Of a DNA stretch of 64,000 nucleotides, positions 34,640 to 45,032 are shown piece after piece; position 1 is the stretch's first letter, and each line of letters starts with the position of its first letter. The notes under the pieces are model-generated. The model worked only from the letters and a program-made list of their open reading frames with translations, searched no databases and was not told the DNA's origin. Both the position numbers and the translations under genes were made by a program. The stretch is from assembly GCA_029204225.1 (NCBI GenBank), contig CM055102.1, positions 35,644,585-35,708,584 on the forward strand. The letters run 5' to 3'. This DNA comes from Diphasiastrum complanatum. Lineage: Eukaryota > Streptophyta > Lycopodiopsida > Lycopodiales > Lycopodiaceae.

Positions 34640-35205
34640 GCCCATTTTGAGTTCTAATATCCCCTAATGGTAGAGATTGGGAGTCGTCTAGGCATTGTGT
34701 GATGGCAATCATGGTACCAAAAACTAGACTGGCATTACAACATCCTGGCCATAAACCAGCTGTAATGGCATTTGATCAATGTTGCTCTTGTATGTTGTCT
34801 TGAATGTCCACATAGTAGCATGTGACTTGTGCTCCCAATCAGATCTGCTAACTTTGATTGCTTTCGTGAGGATGCTACACATGATCTTATTGGATGATTC
34901 TGCTTGCCCATTACCACAAGGATAATAGGGTGTACTAATTCAATGGATCACAAAAAACTCTTCCAACAAAACCTTGCCATGATCTCATTGACAAAGTGGC
35001 TCCCGAGATCAATGACTATCTCCATCAGGCATTTGAAGAGCACAATAATATTTTTGTACAAAAACTTGGCTATAGTCCTAGCATCACCCACTCGTACAAC
35101 CTTGTCTTCTACCCATTTGGTAAGATAATCTGTAGCCATGATGATGTATCAAGCTTGGGTACTCTTGGTTGTTGGGTGTATAGGACCGATATAGTCCAAC
35201 ATTAG
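34640..35205 (-). pseudogene. Gypsy integrase core fragment
   Basis: Minus-strand text matches the Ty3/gypsy integrase core: ATDYLTKWVE (first catalytic Asp), then EIVIDLGSHFVNEI (second), then PYYPCGNGQAESSNK (Glu), then DWEHKSHATMWTFKTTYKS and QMPLQLVYGQDVVMP. Stops lie near 34950 and 35157. The HHCC domain upstream and the RT are missing. It is not collinear with the RT remnant at 26.5-27.3 kb, so it is probably a different copy. Confidence 0.8.
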
Positions 35206-35350
35206 GGGAGTTTTGAGCTCAAAAAAGACCCTTTAAGAATTCGTGCATGATGTCTTATATATTATTAAAATATTATAGCACTAATACTTTTGACTTGCCA
35301 TAAATTTTTAATCATAATAGTCTAGGGTCAGGTGAAACCAACTTCGGTTC

Positions 35351-35551
35351 TGAAGAAACAAAATGTTTCTATTATCAAAGCTTTGCTAGCTTTCAGCCCT
35401 CACTCTGACGAAAATGTTTGCAAATGTGAAAGTCAAAAGACACGAAGCAAAAATGTTTGTGAACACCTTGACAAAAAAGACACGAACGCGAAAAATTTGC
35501 AAAAGAAAATTTTTCACGGTATAGCGGGAGAAAGTCAAACGACGCAAAAGT
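35351..35551 (+). repeat. 5' LTR of element G, first part
   Basis: It starts TGAAGAAACAAAATG, matching 23508 onward, and is interrupted at the AAAGT target duplication (35547-35551) of element F. The remainder resumes at 37026. Confidence 0.85.
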
Positions 35552-35599
35552 TGACAAAATTTTCAGAATTCACACGTGTGAATTCTGAAAATTTTGTCA
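35552..35599 (+). repeat. 5' terminal repeat of element F (perfect 48-bp palindrome)
   Basis: The two 24-bp halves are exact reverse complements, centred on TTCACACGTGTGAA at 35569-35582. The adjacency of a PBS at 35600 argues that it acts as an LTR; the symmetry makes it a terminal inverted repeat of the right end as well. Confidence 0.85.
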
Positions 35600-35612
35600 T
35601 GGTATCAGAGCC
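35600..35612 (+). promoter_or_regulatory. Primer-binding site of element F
   Basis: TGGTATCAGAGCC directly abuts the 48-bp terminal repeat. Confidence 0.95.
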
Positions 35613-36368
35613 AAATTAAGCTTTGCATGCTAACATCTCTAATTGTACAAGAAATTGAGTGCTAAATCAAGCAAAAAAGCAGTTTTGCACTTTTTCTCAC
35701 CTTTCTCTGAAGTGTATTTGGATCAAATCGGATTGGAACTGAATTTTTAGACCTGACATGTGGTAGTATGGAATTCTGGAATTCCACACGTGTGAAAATC
35801 AGAGATCTTCACTCCTTTTGTTCGCCTTGCTTATAGATTTAAAGATAGTAGTCTTATAGCTTGATGGAAAGCTTATGATCTGTACTTTTCATAGAAATTG
35901 AAATCAAATCAATCTGATGTGTCTAGCAAGAGTTATAAGCTCTTAAAGAGGATAGGGATAGGTCCAAAATCTGAGTGACAGCATTTTGATTTGATTCAAT
36001 CTTGCTTTGTTCTGAATCCATTATTTTGAGCATCCTACACAAGAAACTGAAGATCAAGAGTGAGTTTGAAGTAATGAACACCTTTTGAGCCTTCTGAGAG
36101 TCAATTGTGTTCTTTTTTTAAGCATTTCACACGTGCCAAAAGTAGGATTCAAACTAGCCAAAGTGTCTCAATCCACTTTATGTGTCTGATCTAGATAACT
36201 TGTCTTGTGGAATATTTGAGATTCATCTCAAATACAATTGCAAGTGTTTCACATAGGAAGGTAGTACATCCTTGAAAATACCTATAGTGAAAGAGAGCAG
36301 CAACTTTAAGTCTGATTGGAACAAGCTCAAACATATTGTAGTCCAATAACTAAGAAGTCTTCATTAAA

Positions 36369-36878
36369 ATGGCATCTCAGAGAGGATATCTTCTAGAAGC
36401 CAGTGAAAGACTAAACACTTCTAGTTACTCAATTTGGAAGTTCAGAATGGAGTCTATTTTGATACTCCAGGATGTTATGGATATTGCGCTTGGTGTTGAG
36501 GAGGAGCCTCAAGCACAAGCTAAAATTATGAAGTATAAGAAAAGAGCTAGAATGGCTCTACATTTCATTAAGATGAATGTATCTAATAAAATTCTGAGAG
36601 AGATAGGATCTTGCACTACAGCCAAAGAAGCTTGGGATGCACTAAAGTCCATCTATGAAGCAAAGAATACTTCTAGAATACTCACTCTTAGGAATCAAAT
36701 TTTTCAAAGCTTCCAAAGAAGTGAAGAGAATGCATCTAACTATGTTCTGAGAGTTAAAGATTTACATAGAGAGCTTTCTTGTGTTGGTATTACTATTAAC
36801 CAAGATGAGCTAGTTCAAGTCATACTGAATGGCTTGAGAGATGACTATGATAATCTTGTTCAGTCTTCAGTTGCTTAG
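36369..36878 (+). CDS. Gag (UBN2 type) of element F
   Basis: 169 residues from an ATG 757 bases after the PBS. It is a copia capsid-like Gag: SYSIWKFRMESILILQDVMD, ALHFIKMNVSNKILREIGSC, TAKEAWDALKSIYEAKNTSR, then ELVQVILNGLRDDYDNLVQ. It is closest in this window to the Gag of element I (61510-62031) and next to that of E. The frame is undamaged but ends before the basic region and zinc knuckle, so it is about half to two-thirds of a full copia Gag. It could form part of a capsid but would need genome-binding and enzyme functions from elsewhere. The intact frame suggests either youth or selection. Confidence 0.9.
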   Translation: MASQRGYLLEASERLNTSSYSIWKFRMESILILQDVMDIALGVEEEPQAQAKIMKYKKRARMALHFIKMNVSNKILREIGSCTTAKEAWDALKSIYEAKNTSRILTLRNQIFQSFQRSEENASNYVLRVKDLHRELSCVGITINQDELVQVILNGLRDDYDNLVQSSVA

Positions 36879-36983
36879 CATGTTAGATTGTGGTTAAGCC
36901 ATTTCTTCTGAACTAGATCTTGCTAATCAATCTAGAATCAGGTTATTGTGCTAATCACAAAGCTTAATTAGATCCATCATACT

Positions 36984-37025
36984 TGTGGACATTCTCTACA
37001 CGTGTGAATCTTGGAAATTTTGTCA
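36984..37025 (+). repeat. 3' terminal repeat of element F
   Basis: About 42 bp from TGTGGACATT to TTTTGTCA. The last 28 bp match the right half of the 5' repeat; the first part is diverged. The start is a best guess. The AAAGT duplication follows at 37026-37030. Confidence 0.65.
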
Positions 37026-37772
37026 AAAGTCAAACAACTCAAAGTGACACAAAAATCGTCGCGATGTCTTTTTTCAACCTTCACGCTCCAAAAAGGATCA
37101 GCAAGATCATGCAAGTACCAAGAAGTACAGATATCTGATGTGATATCATGACATCAACAGATGCACTCTAGGTCGTGGCTAATCTGCCACTCTCGTGATT
37201 CGTGATTAGTTGTAGATGTTTAATCACTCTAATCTAGAAGTTACATGACATGACTATATGCCTTTTGGTTGATGCATGATATAGCAAGTCTAATGCTAGC
37301 AAGCAAGATAGACAGACAATATACAGAATAGAAGTCCGCCGACGAGCGAGACAGATTTTGTAGGCATGATCCACAGAGATCCAAGAAGTCTGCTAGCAAG
37401 CGAGACATTACTCGTGGGAGAACGCCGCTTCTCTCATGCCAACGTGTTGTGCGGGTCTGTCATATAGCGCACGAAAAACGAGAAGATTAATAGATGATAT
37501 TGTAGCTATTACGCACATATCACTCTTATCTTGTCTGATCTTGAATGAATTGTTGTTCGCCATCATTTCTGTATCTCATTCACTCATTTTATCAATTCCG
37601 CACACTGGTTGAATTTTGTTGAATGCTATGTTAATCAAAACATAGATCAGCAGTGTTTGTCTATATAATTATGGAGGACTGTAGGAATGATACACTGGCA
37701 GTGACCAATAATCATATTTGAAATCCATCTGAATTGTTTCGCATTCACGAATGCTTGCACATTTCGCATTAG
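37026..37772 (+). repeat. 5' LTR of element G, second part
   Basis: It continues the G LTR after element F and matches 23700-23905 and, in reverse, 25370-25980. It ends next to the PBS at 37773. Confidence 0.8.
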
Positions 37773-37785
37773 TGGTATCAGAGCC
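37773..37785 (+). promoter_or_regulatory. Primer-binding site of element G
   Basis: TGGTATCAGAGCC, about 100 bases upstream of the gag start at 37884. Confidence 0.9.
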
Positions 37786-37883
37786 TCCCTTGTCATAGTC
37801 TGACATAGCCAAAAAGCTATCAGATCCAGGAGGCCAATCATTCAAACAAACAACCATCAACAAGAGAACACACTTCAGAAGCA

Positions 37884-39005
37884 ATGGCTTCAATCAGCAG
37901 CATACAGAGCAAGACTTTTACAGTTCTGGATTCTTTAGGATCTAACTTTCTATCCTGGAAAGTTAAGACATCATTGACACTAAAGGGTGAAGGTCTATTC
38001 CCCTGGGTGGATGGCACAGAGGAGATGCCTACGACATCAAGCAAAGAGCTACGCGAGTGGAGGGAGAAAAATGACAAGGCAGTAGCCTTGACATCTTCAT
38101 CCATCAAAGATAGTCTCACACTTGACCTGGCTACACTCTCCAAAACTAAGAAGATGTGGAATACACTGCTCATGAGATTTCAAAGGAAATCAAGAAGTCA
38201 AATAATGTTGCTGGAAGATCAGCTGACAAATCTACAATGGGATGGGAAAGACGTTACTTCTTTTGTAAGGAAGATGAAGGATCTAATTCTGTCACTACAC
38301 AATTCTGGAGCAAAAAATGTAGTGTCAACTGAGAAGCAGCTCACTTACCTATTGAGAGCCTTACCCAGATCTTTCCAGACAACCAGAACCCTGCTCGCGA
38401 AAGATCCTACAATGACCTTCGAAAAGGCAATCGTCAAAATTCGAGAGGAAGTCAAGACAAGAGAGCATCTCGATCACAAGGATGGTTCTGACCAAGCCCT
38501 CTATGGCAACAAGAAAAAATCCAAGAAACAACTCAAGCCTAAGGCAGGATCATGATCAACAAGCAGAGGGGACCAGCAAAGGCAAGTGGAAGAACAAAGG
38601 GAGGTCGAAACAGCAAGGTGGAGAAAATAAAACTTGCGTGAGATGCAGACGAGATGGGCACACAGTTGATACATGCTGGCTCAATCAAAAAATTGAATGT
38701 ATCTACTACCACAAGAAGGGTCATGCAGCCATGGATTGTTGTCTGAACCCGAGGAACAAATCAGCACAGAACAGATAGGAGAACAACGACAGTTTGTCTT
38801 ATGTCGAGGAGCCTGAGAGCTCAAAAATGGGAGAAGAGAGATCGAACAGAAATTGTTTGACCACCTACGTTTGTGCAGATCTGTGTGCAGCATCAACGCT
38901 TGACACACATGATATGATCCTAGATTCAAGAGCCACCTCACACTTTGTGAAAATCCCTCTTCATGACAAGAGGGATTCAAGACAATGCACATCGTATCAA
39001 TGAGA
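37884..39005 (+). pseudogene. Element G gag and protease start (frameshifted, truncated)
   Basis: The first frame (37884-38555) gives a UBN2 Gag of a different subfamily from E and F (NFLSWKVKTSLTLKGEGLFPW, MLLEDQLTNLQWDGKDVTSFV). After a frameshift near 38550 come two knuckles: CVRCRRDGHTVDTC (CCHC) and CIYYHKKGHAAMDC (one Cys replaced by Tyr). Near 38927 the protease site reads LDSRATSHF, with Gly replaced by Arg in the DSGAT motif, so the protease is inactive. The sequence is truncated at about 39005. Element K is the same family in the other orientation. Confidence 0.85.
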
Positions 39006-39009
39006 AATG

Positions 39010-39752
39010 AGCGGAATCCTCCCTTGATGCCACAATAGAAGCACTTCAATCTAGACCTATCTTTCTTCTTATCAAAAGAAGAAGACTCATCATGATCTTG
39101 TCCTTTAGATCACTTGACCTTTCCTTTGTCTTTGAGCTTGCCTTTGACAATACTGAGATATTGTTGTAGATCCACCTCTTGTTTGAAGCCAATATTCCTC
39201 ATTGATCAAGATCTCTTGAAGATCCATCAAACTTGGCAAAGTTTTTTGAATAGTAAGACTTTGTACAATTTAGCATGAGCATCCAACAAGCCATTTAGAA
39301 TAACTTGAACAAGCTCTCCTTCCTTAATGCTCTCATCAATGCAAGCTAACTCATCATTTAAAGCCTTCACTCTCAAAACAAAAGTATTAGGCTCTCTTCT
39401 TTCTTTTGTATGATATGAAAGATTTTTCTTCTTAGAGTCAATACTCTAGGTGTAGACTTGGATTCATAAAGCTTCTCCAAAGCTTCCCAAGCCTCATGAG
39501 ATGAATTGCACTTACCAATCTGCATGAGAAGCTCATTTATAATATTCATCTTGATCATATGTAGAGCTTTCTTTGCTCTCTTGTCATACCTCAATTGATC
39601 TTGTTGAACCAAGGGTCTCTCCTCCAACCCTACAACAATATCCATCAACTCATGCATTTCGAGAAGTGATTCTATTCTCACCTTCCATGTAGAGTAGTTG
39701 ATGAGGTAAGCCTATCATTGTCTTCCAACATGAATCCACTTGATGTAGCCAT
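39010..39752 (-). pseudogene. Copia element J gag fragment
   Basis: A minus-strand Gag of the E/I type starts at 39752 (MATSSGFMLEDNDRL). A frameshift follows near 39700, then RIESLLEMHELMDIVVGLEERP, ALHMIKMNIINELL and AWEALEKLYESK. A decayed knuckle (CFYCGIKGG) lies near 39040. It abuts truncated element G head to head at about 39005. Confidence 0.8.
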
Positions 39753-42171
39753 GTTGCAATGACCTGATCTTTCTCTTTCATCCTTTTCCAATGCACAAAG
39801 CACTCTTTCGAATAACAACAAGTGTTTCCAAAAATAAATCACAAAGCTATGTACTGTGTATCCAAGACTAGGAGTATACTAAATCCTACGTACTGGTCAT
39901 GGACATGACACTAGTTTCTTTAACTTATATCATTAACCTAGAAAATCATTATCCTTAGTAAGACTTACATATAAAACTAGTACTCAGAGATAAACCCATT
40001 TTTCGATCGTTATTCTCTAATCAAGAATACAAACTCTGGTTTGGAAAGTACAATAAGCGATACATTTTCTCAGATGGGTTACACTCTCTATAAGTTAGTA
40101 ACATCACCTTCATGAACACTAAGTAAAATATTACCTGACTTAGGAGATTAAAGTTAAAGAAATAGTTAATAATTACAGTCTAAAATTATCCACAAATTTT
40201 GGCAAACAATTCAAAAAAACTTTCAAGTACAAATGCCCTTAGAATCAAATTCTAAGATATGATAATTCATTCAACTAGAATCTCTAGGAGAATTAATAAG
40301 ATATAGAATGATTAAAACTCAACTCTGAGTATCCTAGATACTTCTCTTGAGTTAAATGCCCCTATTTCTAGCATCAAATGTAGGAAAATAGCAGTCATTC
40401 ATCGTAATTTCTCACATGTGTGAAGCCTAGGTGGCAAGCATTTCAGTCACTTGGCCTCCCTCCGTACTATGCTTTACAACAATTTGGTGTACTGTAGTCA
40501 AAGTTATGGCCGTTTGAAATTTTGGCAGTTTTGTGAGCAAAATTTGCAAAATCCGTCATTATTCTAATTGCATGCTAGTCTTTTCCCTAATTTGTGGTAC
40601 TATGCTTGCATGGATTGATTGCATGTGGATTCTTTGTGTGAGTCTGACATGCATGAGAGATTTATAGTCGATTTGAGTGGTTATATGCATGTGCTTTGAC
40701 AGTTGGGTTACGAATCAGTGATATTGGTCGACAAATTCTGTAAAACTGAAAAATTACATAAAAAATTTCGTAATGACGGTTGGTAACTGATGTAGCATGC
40801 TTTGCATGCCAATTGGACATTGGTTTAGTGACATTAAGAATCGAACAATATTTTCACATTTCTATTTCAATTGCCTTTTGAATTAACAGTATTTTTGTCA
40901 AAAAAAAACATTTGAATTACGTAAAATGAACCAAAAATTGAGTTTTTTCAAAAAATCAAAATTTCGGTCATTTTTTCGTTATCTATGGAATAAGTTTAGA
41001 TTTGTGAATTGACTACACTGAGTTTTCAATCAGAGTTAGTCACAGTCTTTTCACTAAGGCTAAATTATTCATCGGTGATAGATAATTTAAAATTGACAGA
41101 AGGACTCACAATGATTTTGTCAGCAGTTTTCACTGTATGTTATTTTATCTTTTACTCCCAAGTTGAAAGTTAAAATTAATTTTTTTTTGTTGAATTTCAA
41201 ATTGGATTAAAATTTGAAATTGGTTACTTGTAAGATATATTTCTTATCGATACTGTCGTTGAAAATGGGTCAAGTGATTGTTTGTGCAAGATACTCGTCA
41301 AAATTAAATTTAAAACTGTCAGAAAATACAAATGACTAGACAAAATGAGTGGTGATAGAACTTTTTATCCAAACAATAAAATCGTGTTGGATACAGTTTA
41401 AGAGTTGCTGAAATTCTATTGCAAGGATTTCCATTCATGTAATTTTGTATTATGAGTCTAGATAGTTTTTGTTAATATTGACAAAGAAATACCAAACCAA
41501 TCAATAGAAAAAAACCAGTCCAGTTTTATTGAAAAAATTGTAATTGATAGGAATTGATCAAAAGTAAAAAAACCGATTTCATTTTCAGTTAAGTCCTATG
41601 GTGAATTGTATGCAAAAGATCAAACTAGTACTATTTTTTATACTAGTGGATGATTTTTGTATATTGGTAATTCAACCCAAGCCTTAGAATATAAATGAAA
41701 TTGTTTCAACCTTTTTTTCTTACAATAATTCATTTTTTTACATTTACTAATGTCTTTACATCTTCGTTGAACTTTAGCTATAACAGATTTGCAGGGGATT
41801 GAAAATTCTAAGAGGGGAAGAAAAGTGGACATCAGTGGTAGTAAGTGCGATCGAGAAATGTATTTCACAGTTAGGATTTTGGTAATTCCTAGGGATAATT
41901 GCTTAATACCAAATATTAATTTCCTGAATGGAATTAATTTAGTTGCATTCATAGCTGATATCTTTGTAACCATTGAGTTATCCACATTTATGGATGCGTG
42001 ACAGGCAGAAATACTCACCACTATACTTATGGTTAGAGTGTACTTACCACTATACCTATGGCTTTTTGTACATATCTTTGTAAGGCCTCATTTTTTTACA
42101 TCAGTTGAAAGGTTAGAGTGTAGAATCTTGAATCGTTCCCTTCTTGATTCTTCACGTCAAGTTTTCAGTCA
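39753..42171. other. AT-rich DNA without recognisable genes
   Basis: The first part may be the leader and LTR of element J, but I could not find a PBS or LTR border. The rest (40500-42100) is AT-rich with long T and A runs. Frames around 41640-42020 lack any recognisable motif. A weak acceptor-like TTTGCAG precedes the 41789 frame, which is not enough to call an exon. Confidence 0.45.
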
Positions 42172-42665
42172 TGGCTAAGTCGTCGTCAAATATGTCTCGA
42201 GTCATGAATAGCACAAATTTTAGGCCAAAAATGTGGGGACAAGCCCCTCATAGAGGACAGTAGATGCAAAGTACCCCACAACCTTTGTAGATGAGAGGAC
42301 CAGAAGATTGTGCAGTAGATCCAAGACCCCAGCCTAGAATGTTAGAGTTAGTGTTGCCAATACCAAAGATAGAGGATATGGAAGTACTGGTTAAATTTTG
42401 GCATACATGATATTAAAGAAACACTAAAATGATATATGGATGTTATAAATGAGAATACATCTATGCTAGGTTTAAATGTAAATCTTTTGAACAAACAATA
42501 AAATTTGATAGGTCAACAAAATCTGATGGATCCATTAACTGCTATGGTTTGTACATTTTGCCAAGGGAACCATTTGTATAGGATTTGTCCCAACACAATT
42601 TGTACTTATTGTAAAAAAGAAGGGTCATCAAGAAGATAGGTGTTGGATTTGTAGAGAAGCTTTGG
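42172..42665 (+). pseudogene. Gag-like pseudogene with two zinc knuckles
   Basis: Beginning at ATG 42172 (MAKSSSNMSRVMNS), the sequence carries several stops but ends with two knuckle-like clusters near 42549-42635. The first, CTFCQGNHLYRIC, has three residues instead of four before the histidine. The second, CTYCKKEGHQEDRC, needs one base removed. This is typical of a decayed retroelement Gag, but the family is not identifiable. Confidence 0.5.
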
Positions 42666-42824
42666 TCTCCTCTAATCTAGGACTAAGACGAATAAATCAC
42701 TAGCTGAAAATGGTTTTTTCTTTTTTTATTGTAGTTTTTTTACATGGACCTTCTAAAAGGTGCACGTAAAAGAAGGTAAAAAATTCCTACATGTATAAAA
42801 GAAAAAAGAGAGATACATATTAAG

Positions 42825-42950
42825 TGGGGGGGAAGGCCCCGTCTGAGGGCCTTCCTTGTTGGGAGGGCCCTTGAGGGCGGGAGCCCTCGGGCAGGCCCCG
42901 ACCAGCAAGAAAGGCCAGAGGGCTTCGGGCCTTCCCCTGCCTAATGCCAA
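42825..42950. other. GC-rich island with short hairpins
   Basis: About 125 bp of high GC in an AT-rich region. It folds into several stems, for example GGAAGGCCC with GGGCCTTCC and GAGGGC with GCCCTC. No coding signal is present. Confidence 0.6.
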
Positions 42951-43060
42951 TGTGCGAAGGTAAATTTTAATTATTTTTTTTTTTGGGTCGTACGGTACAG
43001 ACGTAAGGCCGCACGCGTGGATGCTGGTTTTTTTTTCGCTTTTATATTGCATGTGGACAG

Positions 43061-43135
43061 CCAATCAAATGTTGACACATAGCACATGCACATTCCACCG
43101 GAATGTGCATGTGCTATGTGTCAACATTTGATTGG
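43061..43135. repeat. Perfect hairpin: 36-bp arms, 3-base loop
   Basis: Positions 43061-43096 and 43100-43135 are exact reverse complements separated only by ACC. The right-hand text GCTATGTGTCAACATTTGATTGG is then repeated directly to about 43161. 43162-44310 holds no recognised gene. Confidence 0.95.
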
Positions 43136-44310
43136 TTGCTATGTGTCAACATTTGATTGGTTGATTATGAGAAAATGATCACCTAAAATTCTAGTTCTAA
43201 AATTCACATAAACATTGTGTTGGGGGAGGTGCCTCCAAATACAAAGGAAACCTCAGCACTTGGCATTACTTGCATGGAGGTGACTCACTTTTCTTTGTCA
43301 AATAGTTAGAACTAGTTATACCAGGTGAAAGAACCACAAACTAGTTTGCTTTAACCCGTCTTACTCAACCTGAAATCAGGGCCCAAGGTTTAGACGTCAC
43401 CCATATGTCTGTTGTAAATTACTCGACTTTCCTAGGGCAAAACGTTGGGTAAGAGCCGTAAGCGTATGGAGGAGTAAGGTTATTTTCTTAGATTCCCATG
43501 GTCCCACATTCCACTAATGCCATCAGCAATGATCACTACCTTCTCCTACACTCTTTCTTTTCTTTCCATGATATTCATAGTGGGATGATGAATTCCCTTT
43601 ACTCGAGTACTCATGCAGAAAAGGTGCAACCAGCTCAGACTCGGTGGAGTGACTTGAGGGTGAACCGGAATTGAGCTTCATGTTTAAAGGCCGAGAAGGG
43701 AGCCTTGTATCATAATATGCTTCATCTCAATGTACTGGAACGAATGATGTTTGTTTAATATTTGTTTAATAATATCGGTCTATTGTTGTGCGACGCATGT
43801 ACAAATTTAAGGGTCAAGGCTAATGATGATTAGGAAAGGCTAGTGATAGACTATTAAATGTATTGCGGCAGAGGTACAAATTTGTCTCATTCTGATTGGT
43901 GGATAAATATAGGCCTCGGATCTCAATTCATTTTTTGAAGAATGTATATTTGTGATCAACAAGAATAGGCTATAAATATGGGCACAAATCTCCATACTAC
44001 GATTCCATGGTCTTTTATTCTGAACTCCGTTGTCATTTTATTTTCAATCTTTCTCTCGCGATATTGAATCGACGCGTGCCTTGTCCTACAGAGTGCATGG
44101 TCAGATTCATTCGGGCGCGCTGAAGCAATATCAACCTCTTCTGACGTAATATTGGATCAATGCGCGCATTTCTCGTGTGCTCGTCCGGTAAATTTTAGTC
44201 TCATCAAAACGATAAGTTCTTTTCCAACAGAATATCAGATCAACGTGCATCCTGTTTTTCAGTCCTCAACCAAAATTAATTTGACGCGCTGAACTGATGT
44301 CAGGTTCAAT

Positions 44311-45032
44311 ATGGTCAATTCCTCCATGTCCTCAGATAACAAACTTTTGGATTTTTTGAATGCCAGTGACATAAATTAGAGTATTTTTTTTGCACCTTTT
44401 GATATCGATAAGTTAGTTTATGAGAATCATTATAATTTACTTTCTCTTCTTGATAATTTTTCTCAGATTATTAGTACTCATGTTCAAGATATAGATAGTT
44501 TTTGTTTCGTTCATTTTCAGGACCTTGTGCATTCTCAACCATTCTCTAAGCATAAACATAATAGAAAGTACTCTAACCTGCATGATCATTTCAAAAGAAA
44601 TATATATTGTGGTATTCACGAAAAAATATGTCACTTTCTAATCAAAGGAATGGCTTTTGTCTTTTACATATCTATTGAAATTACAAATGATGAGTTTGTT
44701 GGATCTTCTATTGTTCCAATGATTGAAGCATCTGCATCTGCTCCAGTTGATGTAGATGATGTAGATACTGATATAGGGGTTGAAGCTGAAGCATCTATGA
44801 CTTCAGATTATCAAAAAACTCTCCCTCGTTCTATAATCCTCTCTGATTCTCTTCCATCTACATCTCCTATTAATCAATTAACTCTAGTCGATATTCCCAT
44901 ATATTTAACGACAATTATATTTATTTTAATGATATAGAAGATGTTTTGAATTTGAGAGAGGATCAAAACCTCTCAATTTTTGCACAAAATTTGTCAGAAT
45001 TTTTTGACATTGTTGATTATACATATGATGAC
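44311..45032 (+). pseudogene. Unrecognised coding region split by a CACTA-like element
   Basis: From ATG 44311 a frame runs to 44937 with one stop (TAG at 44377). A neighbouring frame then stays open up to the DNA-element border and resumes beyond it at 47057. It is acidic in the middle (DVDDVDTDIGVEAEAS). No domain is recognised. It is preceded by LTR-like promoter text at 43900-44100, so it could be a Gag-like frame of an unknown element or a host gene. Confidence 0.35.
45030..45032. repeat. 3-bp target duplication GAC, left copy
   Basis: It pairs with GAC at 47054-47056. Three base pairs is the standard duplication of CACTA (EnSpm) transposons. Confidence 0.6.

Larger units (their letters stand above)
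35552..37025 (+). mobile_element. Gag-only element F with 48-bp palindromic terminal repeat
   Basis: A 1474-bp insertion in the G LTR is flanked by AAAGT on both sides (35547-35551, 37026-37030). Its left 48 bp (35552-35599) are a perfect palindrome beginning TGACAAAATTTTC and ending GAAAATTTTGTCA, followed immediately by a perfect tRNA-iMet PBS. The right end (about 36984-37025) ends CACGTGTGAA...GAAATTTTGTCA and matches the right half of the left repeat with about three changes in 28. It contains one Gag frame and no protease, integrase or polymerase. TG...CA ends, a 5-bp duplication and the PBS indicate retrotransposition by an autonomous copia. It resembles the published TR-GAG and SMART classes of small plant elements. 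Confidence 0.85.
35351..39005 (+). mobile_element. Copia element G, 5' half, with F inserted in its LTR
   Basis: A G-type 5' LTR (35351-35551 plus 37026-37772), a tRNA-iMet PBS and a gag/protease start follow in plus orientation. The element is truncated at about 39005, where a minus-strand copia gag (J) begins. Without F the LTR is about 950 bp. Related LTRs lie at 23508-23905 and 24890-26085. Confidence 0.85.

Noticed and set aside
39753-40500. PBS and LTR of element J
   Set aside because: I looked for a TGGTATCAGAGC complement upstream of the J gag and did not find one, so no LTR was called.
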